DNA from: Pseudomonadota bacterium
Lineage (GTDB): Bacteria > Pseudomonadota > Alphaproteobacteria > Acetobacterales > Acetobacteraceae
Assembly (NCBI GenBank): GCA_021841985.1
Contig: JAKCCP010000047.1
Span: 1 to 5,161 of the forward strand
Direction: 5' to 3'
DNA length: 5,161 nucleotides
This document shows positions 1-4,667 of the stretch, one piece after another (positions within the stretch are counted from its first letter, which is position 1; every line of letters begins with the position of its first letter). A program made the translations under genes and the position numbers. The notes under the pieces were generated by a model. The model had not been told where the DNA came from and made no database searches. It saw only the letters and a program-made list of their open reading frames with translations.

Positions 1-333
1 GGCATCTCCCGCGCCGCGCGCCCGGTGCCGCTCGCACCAGGCATGATCCTCTCCAACGAGCCCGGCTTCTACGCGCCCGACGAATACGGCATCCGCCTGG
101 AAAACCTGCTCCTCGTGCAGCCCGCCGCGGACCTCGGCGGCGGAAAACCGTTTCTCCGCTTCGAAACCCTGACGCTTGCGCCGTTCGACCGCACGCTCAT
201 CGACGCCTCCGCCCTGACTGCCGAGGAACGCGCCTGGCTCAATGCCTACCACCGGCGCGTCGTGGCCGAACTCGCGCCCGATTTGCCGCCCGACGCGCGA
301 ACCTGGCTCGAAGCCGCTTGTGCGGAGGTTTAG
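1..333 (+). CDS. pepP: Xaa-Pro aminopeptidase (M24 family), C-terminal part, 5' truncated by window
   Basis: This is the last 110 codons of an aminopeptidase P-type metallopeptidase, which removes the N-terminal residue from peptides with proline in second position. The frame is open from base 1 with no start in view, so the gene begins upstream; the GTG at 25 and ATG at 43 are internal codons. The M24 signature is clear: PGMILSNEPGFY, then YGIRLENLLLV. The glutamates of NEPG (bases 58-60) and LEN (100-102) match the two C-terminal glutamate metal ligands of the family; the aspartates and histidine ligands lie outside the window. After the catalytic core, residues from about FETLTLAPFDRTLID to the end match the short C-terminal domain typical of the longer (about 600-aa) aminopeptidase P proteins. 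No signal peptide can be judged. Family assignment is firm; the exact gene symbol is less so. Confidence 0.93.
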   Translation, partial: GISRAARPVPLAPGMILSNEPGFYAPDEYGIRLENLLLVQPAADLGGGKPFLRFETLTLAPFDRTLIDASALTAEERAWLNAYHRRVVAELAPDLPPDARTWLEAACAEV

Positions 334-335
334 TT

Positions 336-392
336 AAAAAAAGGCGAGGGCGCTGCCCTCGACTCGCTGGGGCCATTGGCCCCAGACCCCAT
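336..392 (-). repeat. Double-hairpin interspersed repeat, copy A
   Basis: This copy starts just after the aminopeptidase stop codon. On the plus strand there are two perfect stems: CGAGGGC/GCCCTCG (345-351 with 355-361, loop gct) and CTGGGGCC/GGCCCCAG (367-374 with 378-385, loop att). Its reverse complement aligns end to end with copy B near 3181-3234. Seven consecutive A residues (336-342) mean that, read on the minus strand, the second hairpin is followed by T7, as in an intrinsic terminator. On the plus strand there is no T tail, so it is not an obvious terminator for the aminopeptidase gene. It would rather stop transcription arriving from the right. Confidence 0.75.
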
Positions 393-429
393 TTCTCAAG
401 CGCATAAATGCCGCAGAAGAATTATTATG

Positions 430-462
430 GAAAGAACGGCTTATCCCAAGCCGTGGTCTTTC
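430..462. other. Long imperfect inverted repeat (possible RNA hairpin)
   Basis: The perfect 7-bp stem ACGGCTT/AAGCCGT (436-442 with 448-454, loop atccc) is extended by GAAAGA/TCTTTC (430-435 with 457-462) across a two-base GG bulge, giving 13 pairs. It is unrelated in sequence to the double-hairpin repeats. No T run follows on either strand, so it is not a typical intrinsic terminator. It could be a structured leader, a regulator site or part of an unrecognised small RNA; nothing in the sequence decides between these. Confidence 0.4.
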
Positions 463-521
463 TGTCTGCCATAATGCCGGAACAATGAGAATGTTGCGGA
501 ATTGCTGTCATCATAACTATC

Positions 522-629
522 ATGGTGCTTGATCTGAAAGTCCCGCCCGCCGCTGCGCTCTACATTCTCGTCGCGATGCTATGGCTCATCCCGGATCGGC
601 GCGTCGAACGCGCTATCACGGATCAATAG
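522..629 (+). CDS. Possible 35-aa single-pass membrane peptide (unrecognised)
   Basis: This short open frame starts at ATG 522 and ends with TAG at 627-629, 24 bases before the DinB gene. The product has a few polar residues, one hydrophobic segment at about residues 10-24 (AAALYILVAMLWLIP), then a charged tail beginning DRRVER. That order (hydrophobic helix, then positively charged end) suits a small inner-membrane peptide, and codon third positions are G/C-rich as in neighbouring genes. Against it, there is no clear Shine-Dalgarno sequence ahead of the ATG, and an ORF this short could occur by chance or be a gene remnant. No function is proposed. If real, it may be co-transcribed with the DinB gene. 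Confidence 0.35.
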   Translation: MVLDLKVPPAAALYILVAMLWLIPDRRVERAITDQ

Positions 630-653
630 CTATATGTATACGGAGTGTCGCCC

Positions 654-1178
654 ATGGCCCTAGCCCTGTTCCGCCAGCTCGCCGCTTACAACAAATGGGC
701 CAACGCGCGGATTTACGCCGCCGCCCTCGCCCTGCCCGAGGACGCCTATCGCCGGCCGACAGGGGTCTTTTTCGGCAGCCTGCACGGCACCCTCAACCAT
801 CTTTTGGTCACCGATCGCATCTGGCTGCACCGGCTGACCGGCACGGGCGACGCCCCCGACCGGCTTGACGCCATCCTGTTCGAGGACCGCACCGCCCTCA
901 CCCGCGCCCGCCTGGCCGAGGACGCCCGGCTGATCGCGCTGATTGACACCTACGACGCGCCAACCCTCGCGCGCCCGATCGCCTATCGCACCATGGCGGG
1001 AAAACCCCACGAGCAGCCCCTCGCCGACCTCCTGGCGCATCTCTTCAACCACCAAACCCACCACCGCGGCCAAGCCCACGCCTGCTGCTCGATTGTTTCC
1101 GGCAGCGAGCCACCGTCGCTCGACCTTCTGGCCTTTCAGCGCGGCATTCAAGCGCCTGATCTTGCGGCATTGATTTGA
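654..1178 (+). CDS. DinB family protein (putative metal-dependent four-helix enzyme)
   Basis: This is a 174-aa protein of the DinB/YfiT-like four-helix-bundle superfamily. The usual histidine triad is present: H49 in GTLNHLL, and H133 and H137 in FNHQTHHRGQ, the signature HxxxH followed by RGQ. The N-terminal FRQLAAYNKWANARIY matches the usual first helix. Family members bind a divalent metal; some are thiol-dependent S-transferases, others are damage-inducible proteins of unknown activity, so the substrate cannot be named. The ATG at 654 is chosen because GGAG (642-645) sits eight bases upstream. The in-frame GTG at 645 overlaps that ribosome binding site and is a poorer start. Length is normal for the family. 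The gene is convergent with the AT-rich HEPN gene to its right. No LexA-type operator was recognised upstream. Confidence 0.9.
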   Translation: MALALFRQLAAYNKWANARIYAAALALPEDAYRRPTGVFFGSLHGTLNHLLVTDRIWLHRLTGTGDAPDRLDAILFEDRTALTRARLAEDARLIALIDTYDAPTLARPIAYRTMAGKPHEQPLADLLAHLFNHQTHHRGQAHACCSIVSGSEPPSLDLLAFQRGIQAPDLAALI

Positions 1179-1243
1179 GTAATGCGCCGCCTCGGCAGCG
1201 TTCTTAATTCGCTGGTGCGGCAATCTATCGTTCCAGCGCAGTC

Positions 1244-1741
1244 TTAGGAGAACAGTTTATTTAAAAAATATTCATCTAGATCAGCATCTTTCTTATTCTG
1301 CACAACGGAGATATAGTTATCATCTGAAATAATCTTTACAAGCGAAGCTATTGTTATCCTCATAAGATCACGAAATGTATTGATATTAACTGACACGCGC
1401 TTTGCACTAACAAAGGGCTGATTCCAGGTGAGTGGCCCTTTTTTAATCTCACTATTGCCATGAATAAATTTACTTCTATCGGCGTATATTCTTTTTATTT
1501 TATAAAAAAATTCTTTTCGCTCTCCTAGATTATCTCCAAGAAGGACGGCAATGCGTTCGGCGAGTTGGTAGCTGATTTCCGTTTTCCCGGTGCTTATAAG
1601 GGCTTCTAGCACAGTCACCAAGCTAAGGTACGCAGATTCCAAACTTGATGTCGAGATAAAGCTCCAGAAACATCCCAAAGCAACAGAAATTCGCTCATGA
1701 AGAAAAATTGGAGAGTAATACATTTCCATTCGAGAGAACAT
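1244..1741 (-). CDS. Apea-like HEPN domain, C-terminal fragment of a frame-split protein
   Basis: This frame encodes the catalytic-type half of a HEPN-domain protein. The strongest signal is IYADRSKFIHGN, the R-x4-H motif of HEPN ribonucleases in its Apea-like form (arginine at bases 1475-1477, histidine at 1460-1462). Before it lie helices characteristic of the fold, including the segment SLVTVLEALIS and the segment LAERIAVLLG. HEPN proteins with an intact motif are often RNases in phage defence or toxin systems; ApeA is a known anti-phage example. The ATG at 1741 lacks a good ribosome binding site and its frame is open upstream to a TAA at 1763-1765, right in the A8 run, so it probably does not start independently. 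Read with the upstream half after removal of one A, the motif falls at R285 and H290 of a 361-aa protein. Activity and target are inferred, not shown. Confidence 0.72.
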   Translation of the reverse strand: MFSRMEMYYSPIFLHERISVALGCFWSFISTSSLESAYLSLVTVLEALISTGKTEISYQLAERIAVLLGDNLGERKEFFYKIKRIYADRSKFIHGNSEIKKGPLTWNQPFVSAKRVSVNINTFRDLMRITIASLVKIISDDNYISVVQNKKDADLDEYFLNKLFS

Positions 1742-2330
1742 AGAAATTAAATATTCTTTTTTTTATTTGATTTTTTGTATAGTTTGTATCATCATAATAT
1801 ACCGAAACCGCTGTAGTGGTTATGTTTTTAGAGGGTAACATGGGACCATAAGAACCGCCAATGACATTTCCATCTTTGTCGTAATTTATTACAAAATGAT
1901 TGTCACAAAATTCAAGATGGCACGGTTTTAACAAAAAAAGACAGCACAAAACTTGCCTGAACGCCAGATAATCACTTGTGTGAATTTCAGAATAATTGTC
2001 CAATACTTTATCGCCAAATTTTTCTTTTGCGCGACATAAAAAGCCTTTTAAGTAGTTCTTTCCTTCAACAACTAGCATCATGTTAGGCTCGAGCCAAGTT
2101 TTTATAATTCCGCCCATAGGCGTTTTTTTAAAATTCTCCCACATGCCCTGATATTCTTCGAGATCGTCGTGATTAAGTAGCTTCCTTAAAGTTACCCCAG
2201 GAAGAAGCTCACAGCTTTGAAATCCGATGAGATTGTCCGGCAAGGCAGTCCAGAATGGAAATATGGTCGTTTCGTCTAAATTTCTTTGATGCTTAATAAG
2301 TTCCTCGATGTTATTTGTGCTCTCTGCCAT
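1695..2330 (-). CDS. N-terminal half of the frame-split HEPN protein
   Basis: This frame encodes 211 aa, starting at ATG 2328-2330 with a G-rich stretch (tggggg) about nine bases upstream. I do not recognise residues 1-190 as a named domain. They are mixed alpha/beta in appearance, with a hydrophobic run FRQVLCCLFLLKP near residue 124. This resembles the variable N-terminal regions that precede Apea-like HEPN domains, where they are thought to act as sensor or regulatory parts (inference). After K190-K191 the frame runs through an A8 tract and yields only a 20-residue tail (from RIFNFYVL to the stop) that looks like out-of-frame read-through. The HEPN domain continues in the next frame, overlapping by 47 bases. 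In the reading as it stands, the product lacks the HEPN motif and would be inactive as a nuclease. Confidence 0.65.
   Translation of the reverse strand: MAESTNNIEELIKHQRNLDETTIFPFWTALPDNLIGFQSCELLPGVTLRKLLNHDDLEEYQGMWENFKKTPMGGIIKTWLEPNMMLVVEGKNYLKGFLCRAKEKFGDKVLDNYSEIHTSDYLAFRQVLCCLFLLKPCHLEFCDNHFVINYDKDGNVIGGSYGPMLPSKNITTTAVSVYYDDTNYTKNQIKKRIFNFYVLSNGNVLLSNFSS
1757..1764 (-). other. A8 homopolymer at the HEPN frame break (slippage or mutation site)
   Basis: On the minus strand eight A residues follow a T, and the upstream frame reads ATA AAA AAA AGA. Loss of one A gives ATA AAA AAA GAA and joins the N-terminal frame directly to the C-terminal frame with no stop between, producing a 361-aa protein (191 + 170 residues). 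Both halves are otherwise free of stops, which argues for a recent or reversible change. It could be a frameshift mutation, a phase-variable tract, a site where RNA polymerase slippage yields some full-length mRNA, or a homopolymer sequencing error. Confidence 0.6.
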
Positions 2331-2370
2331 ATTTTATGCCCCCATCTGTTCCTACAAAGACGACAGAAAT

Positions 2371-2376
2371 ATAATA
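2371..2376 (-). promoter_or_regulatory. Possible -10 element for the HEPN gene
   Basis: On the minus strand TATTAT matches the TATAAT consensus in five of six positions and would place the transcript start about 34 bases before the ATG at 2330. No convincing -35 box lies 16-18 bases upstream. In AT-rich DNA such hexamers occur by chance, so this is weak. Confidence 0.22.
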
Positions 2377-2380
2377 GCTC

Positions 2381-2397
2381 ATCGAAAGCTATTCGAT
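2381..2397. repeat. Short inverted repeat ATCGAA/TTCGAT
   Basis: A perfect 6-bp inverted repeat (2381-2386 with 2392-2397, spacer agcta) lies between the HEPN and sodB genes, next to the right edge of the AT-rich segment and just upstream of the HEPN gene's possible -10. It could be an operator or a remnant of an insertion boundary. A 6-bp palindrome is too short to be sure. Confidence 0.25.
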
Positions 2398-2419
2398 ACC
2401 CGTAACCCCCCCCCCCGCC

Positions 2420-2448
2420 TTGACGCCGGACCCCCGGACAATAGCAAG
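2420..2448 (+). promoter_or_regulatory. Possible sodB promoter, -35 box only
   Basis: TTGACG at 2420-2425 matches the -35 consensus in five of six bases and lies about 140 bases ahead of sodB. No good -10 hexamer follows at 16-18 bases; the closest is the weak AATAGC region around 2441-2446. It sits just after the C11 run. This is the only promoter-like signal I see for sodB. Confidence 0.2.
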
Positions 2449-2565
2449 GGAAAAGTCAGCGAAACCGAACGGGCGCGGTCTGGTTTGGCGTCGGCCCCGC
2501 CTCGGCGGCCTCGGCCGGTCGCGTGGCGCATGCGGTTCATCCCGCCCTAGCAGGAGAAAAAGTCC

Positions 2566-3171
2566 ATGGCCTTCGAAGTCCCCCCCCTTCCCTACGCGAA
2601 AGACGCGCTGGCCAGCCACGGCATGTGCGCCGAGACGATGGAACTCCATCACGACAAGCACCATCAGGCCTATGTCACCGCGGTCAACGGCTTCGTCGAA
2701 AAGGATGCCACGCTCAAGGGGAAGTCGCTGGAAGACCTCATCAAGCTCTCCCACAACAAGCCCGAGATGGCGCCCTTGTTCAACAATGCCGGGCAGCACT
2801 GGAACCATATTCTTTTCTGGCAGGCGATGAGCCCAACCCATGGCGGGCGCATGCCGGGGAAGCTCGAGAAAAAGCTGATCGCGGATTTCGGTGGCGTGGC
2901 GCAGTTCAAGGAAGCCTTCAAGGCCGCGGCCGTTGGCCAGTTCGGCTCGGGTTGGGCGTGGTTGATTCTCGATGCGCATGGCAAGCTCAAGGTGACAAAG
3001 ACGCCGAACGGCTCCAATCCGCTCGCCACCGGCGAGGGCCAGGCCCTGCTCGGCTGCGATGTTTGGGAGCACAGCTATTATCTCGACTTCCGCAACCGCC
3101 GTCCCGATTACGTGCAGAACTGGCTGGACAAGCTGGCCAATTACGACTTCGCCGAGGCCAAGCTCGGCTGA
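2566..3171 (+). CDS. sodB: Superoxide dismutase, iron type
   Basis: This 201-aa protein converts superoxide to hydrogen peroxide and oxygen in the cytoplasm. All four metal ligands of the Fe/Mn family are present: H28 (MELHHDKHHQAY), H81 (QHWNH), and D165 and H169 (CDVWEHSYY). Y36, in the position of the gateway tyrosine, is also present. Q77 in NNAGQHWNH is the second-shell glutamine supplied from the N-terminal half, which is the pattern of iron enzymes. At the position where manganese enzymes place their glutamine (before the PL of SNPL) there is none, so iron is the likelier metal. The start ATG 2566 is supported by AGGAG at 2552-2556, nine bases upstream. Length is normal and there is no signal peptide. 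It is a single-gene unit, separated from the HEPN gene by a divergent spacer and followed by repeat copy B, which may terminate it. Regulation, for example by iron, cannot be read from the sequence. Confidence 0.96.
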   Translation: MAFEVPPLPYAKDALASHGMCAETMELHHDKHHQAYVTAVNGFVEKDATLKGKSLEDLIKLSHNKPEMAPLFNNAGQHWNHILFWQAMSPTHGGRMPGKLEKKLIADFGGVAQFKEAFKAAAVGQFGSGWAWLILDAHGKLKVTKTPNGSNPLATGEGQALLGCDVWEHSYYLDFRNRRPDYVQNWLDKLANYDFAEAKLG

Positions 3172-3180
3172 TCATGATGC

Positions 3181-3234
3181 GGGTCTGGGGCCGCTGGCCC
3201 CAGCGGGTCCAGGGCGGAGCCCTGGCCTTATTTT
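3181..3234 (+). repeat. Double-hairpin interspersed repeat, copy B
   Basis: This is the same element as copy A in opposite orientation, starting nine bases after the sodB stop. The first stem is CTGGGGCC/GGCCCCAG (3185-3192 with 3196-3203, loop gct). The second is CCAGGGC/GCCCTGG (3209-3215 with 3219-3225, loop gga). Compared with copy A the loops differ, while the stems are kept; the second pair of the second stem is G:C in copy A and C:G here, a compensatory change. Confidence 0.78.
3209..3234 (+). terminator. sodB: Probable intrinsic terminator of sodB (second hairpin of copy B)
   Basis: A 7-bp G+C-rich stem with a 3-nt loop is followed by CCTTATTTT, a moderately T-rich tail on the plus strand. 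It lies 38 bases past the sodB stop and ahead of the convergent yajC gene. On the minus strand no T run follows, so it should act on sodB rather than on yajC. Confidence 0.5.
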
Positions 3235-3258
3235 GCTGAGATAGTACCTTGCGACCCC

Positions 3259-3630
3259 TTAATTTTGCGCACCGCCGGTCACCTTGGCCGGCGGTTTTGC
3301 GTCGTTCGCCGCCTGCGTCTTCATCACGCTGCTGATCGTCTCGCGCAGCACCATGACCCGCACATTGGGCGCGATCTCGACCTCGACCTCGTTCGAGCCC
3401 TCGCGGAGTTTTTGCACGGTCGCGAGAATCCCCCCCGCCGTCACCACGCGGTCGCCGCGTTTGAGCGCCGCGAGCGACCGCTTCAACTCTTTCTGGCGCT
3501 GCTGCTGCGGGCGGATGAGAAGAAAGTAGAACACCGCGAAAATCAGCACCAGGGGCGCGAATTGCGTGGCGTTGGCCATCAGCGAGTTCACGCTCTGGGC
3601 GTAGGCGGGCGAAATCAGCGAGGGGAGCAT
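3259..3630 (-). CDS. yajC: Preprotein translocase subunit YajC
   Basis: This 123-aa inner-membrane protein associates with SecDF and the SecYEG translocon. The N-terminus ends in a periplasm-facing segment, then one transmembrane helix at about residues 24-39 (FAPLVLIFAVFYFLLI), directly followed by RPQQQRQKEL, the hallmark of the family. The cytoplasmic domain contains LKRGDRVVTAGGI and a basic, polar C-terminus. The ATG at 3628-3630 is chosen because GGAAAG (plus-strand 3638-3643) lies seven bases upstream and the protein then has the normal family length. The frame runs open much further upstream (to 4026), but that extension overlaps the ATPase gene on the other strand. Unlike the common yajC-secD-secF order, the gene downstream here is sodB in convergent orientation, so secDF is elsewhere. 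It is divergent from the DUF815 ATPase gene with a 100-base shared promoter region. Confidence 0.95.
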   Translation of the reverse strand: MLPSLISPAYAQSVNSLMANATQFAPLVLIFAVFYFLLIRPQQQRQKELKRSLAALKRGDRVVTAGGILATVQKLREGSNEVEVEIAPNVRVMVLRETISSVMKTQAANDAKPPAKVTGGAQN

Positions 3631-3730
3631 GGGGGATCTTTCCGATGGGCCGAAGCCGGGGTTGCCGAAGCTGGCGGCGGACCATACTTTGCCCCCCCTC
3701 CCCGTCAAGCTCTCCCCCGCAGGAAGAAAA

Positions 3731-4585
3731 ATGGAACCGCGCCTTCTCGATGCTGTCTTGCGTATCGCCTCGGCCCTCGAACGCCTCGCCCCTCCCGCTC
3801 CGGCGCCGCTCGACCTCACCGGCGCCGATGCCTTCGTCTGGCATCCCGAGGCGCGGCTGCTACAGCCGGTGGCCCGGGTCTCCCGCGTGGCGATCGGGCT
3901 GCTCCAGGGCATCGCGCGGCAGAAAACCTTGCTGCTGGAAAACACGCTCCGCTTCGCCGCCGGCTTCCCCGCCAACAATGCCATGCTTTGGGGGGCGCGC
4001 GGTATGGGAAAATCTTCTCTTGTCAAAGCAGTGCATGCCGCGGCGAATGAAAAACATGAGGGCAGCCTGGTGCTGGTGGAAATCCACCGCGAGGATATCG
4101 CGACACTCCCTGATCTGCTCCGCGGCTTGCGGGGCGAACGGCGGCGGGTGTTGCTTTTCTGCGACGATCTTTCCTTCGAGCGCGAGGACGCTGACTATAA
4201 AGCATTGAAATCAGTGCTCGATGGTGGCATCGAGGGCCGGCCGGAGAATGTGCTGTTTTATGCCACCTCCAACCGCCGCCATCTGATGCCGCGCGACATG
4301 ATCGAGAACGAGCGCTCGACCGCCATCAATCCCTCGGAAGCGACCGAGGAAAAAGTCTCGCTCTCTGATCGGTTCGGTCTCTGGATCGGCTTCCACAACT
4401 GTGATCAGGAAACATTTTTCGCCATGATCGAGGGCTATGCCGGCGCCCTGAGCCTGCCGATCAGCCCCGAGACGCTGCGCGCCGAGGCCATTGAGTGGTC
4501 GGTCACGCGGGGCGGCCGCTCGGGGCGCGTCGCTTGGCAGTTCATCCAAGATCTCGCCGGAAGGCTCGGCGTGCGGGGCGCTTAA
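3731..4585 (+). CDS. DUF815 family ATP-binding protein (AAA+-like ATPase)
   Basis: This 284-aa P-loop ATPase of the DUF815 group has no established biological role. The Walker A motif GARGMGKS is at residues 88-95 and is followed by SLVKAVH. Walker B is LLFCDD at 141-146. A sensor-1-like asparagine lies in YATSN near 181. The block DRFGLWIGF follows at 213-221, and a C-terminal arginine-rich [10 protein letters not shown] at 261-270 may be the sensor-2 region. All are typical of this family. The N-terminal 80 residues are helical and lack motifs. The start at ATG 3731 is preceded by AGGAAG with suitable spacing; the in-frame ATG at 3629 would overlap the yajC start and adds a low-complexity, proline-rich stretch, so it is less likely. 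The pairing of this family with yajC is common in alphaproteobacteria (from memory) and may hint at a membrane or secretion link, which remains inference. Confidence 0.9.
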   Translation: MEPRLLDAVLRIASALERLAPPAPAPLDLTGADAFVWHPEARLLQPVARVSRVAIGLLQGIARQKTLLLENTLRFAAGFPANNAMLWGARGMGKSSLVKAVHAAANEKHEGSLVLVEIHREDIATLPDLLRGLRGERRRVLLFCDDLSFEREDADYKALKSVLDGGIEGRPENVLFYATSNRRHLMPRDMIENERSTAINPSEATEEKVSLSDRFGLWIGFHNCDQETFFAMIEGYAGALSLPISPETLRAEAIEWSVTRGGRSGRVAWQFIQDLAGRLGVRGA

Positions 4586-4587
4586 AG

Positions 4588-4616
4588 CCGGGTCCAGGGC
4601 AGGCCCCTGGCCTTGC
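4588..4616 (+). repeat. Half copy (copy C) of the double-hairpin repeat
   Basis: Just after the stop of the DUF815 gene, gggtccagggc and gcccctggcctt match the second half of copy B, in the same orientation. The stem is CCAGGG/CCCTGG (4594-4599 with 4605-4610, loop caggc). The first hairpin (CTGGGGCC/GGCCCCAG) is missing, and there is no T tail (the element is followed by gccaag). It shows the second hairpin can occur alone. Confidence 0.6.
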
Positions 4617-4667
4617 CAAGCCATTCCTGGCAGTGTCGCGCGCGAACGGGTGGAAACGGAGGGCCCG

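Larger units (their letters stand above)
1244..2400. other. AT-rich accessory insert (probable horizontally acquired segment)
   Basis: Base composition changes sharply here. Between about 1244 and 2400 the DNA is visibly AT-rich (by eye about 35-40% G+C), while both flanks are about 65% G+C. The segment carries only the split HEPN gene, on the minus strand, with lysine, isoleucine and asparagine codons ending in A/T. It sits between the DinB and sodB genes. No integrase, transposase, tRNA, terminal inverted repeat or convincing target duplication was found at either edge, so the mechanism of entry is unknown and the borders are approximate; the right edge lies near the C11 run at 2406-2416. 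Confidence 0.6.

Noticed and set aside
494..523. Promoter TTGCGG with TATCAT ahead of the DinB gene
   Set aside because: The -35 box matches only its first half, spacing is 18, and the -10 overlaps the candidate small ORF start; too weak to list.
660..1223. Minus-strand open frame opposite the DinB gene (187 aa)
   Set aside because: It is the antisense shadow of a gene with clear family motifs; its composition is glycine, valine and arginine-rich with no domain.
1210..1238. Inverted repeat CGCTGG/CCAGCG between dinB and the HEPN gene as a bidirectional terminator
   Set aside because: Only six pairs with a 17-base loop and no T tail on either strand.
1244..2330. The two HEPN-region frames as a toxin-antitoxin gene pair
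   Set aside because: The second frame has no good ribosome binding site, the frames are joined by a one-base change at an A8 run, and no MNT-type nucleotidyltransferase antitoxin is present.
2308..2550. Plus-strand 80-aa open frame between the HEPN and sodB genes
   Set aside because: It crosses the composition boundary and the C11 run, overlaps the HEPN start antisense, and has no recognisable features.
2389..3072. Long minus-strand open frame opposite sodB (227 aa)
   Set aside because: It lies antisense to a fully supported sodB gene, has no recognisable domain, and long antisense frames are expected in high-G+C coding DNA.
3629..3730. Upstream start for the DUF815 gene at 3629
   Set aside because: It would overlap the yajC start and adds a proline-rich stretch; ATG 3731 has AGGAAG close upstream.
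3259..4026. Extended 255-aa version of YajC starting near 4026
   Set aside because: The extra 132 residues run antisense through the DUF815 gene and do not resemble YajC; the ATG at 3630 has a good ribosome binding site and gives normal length.
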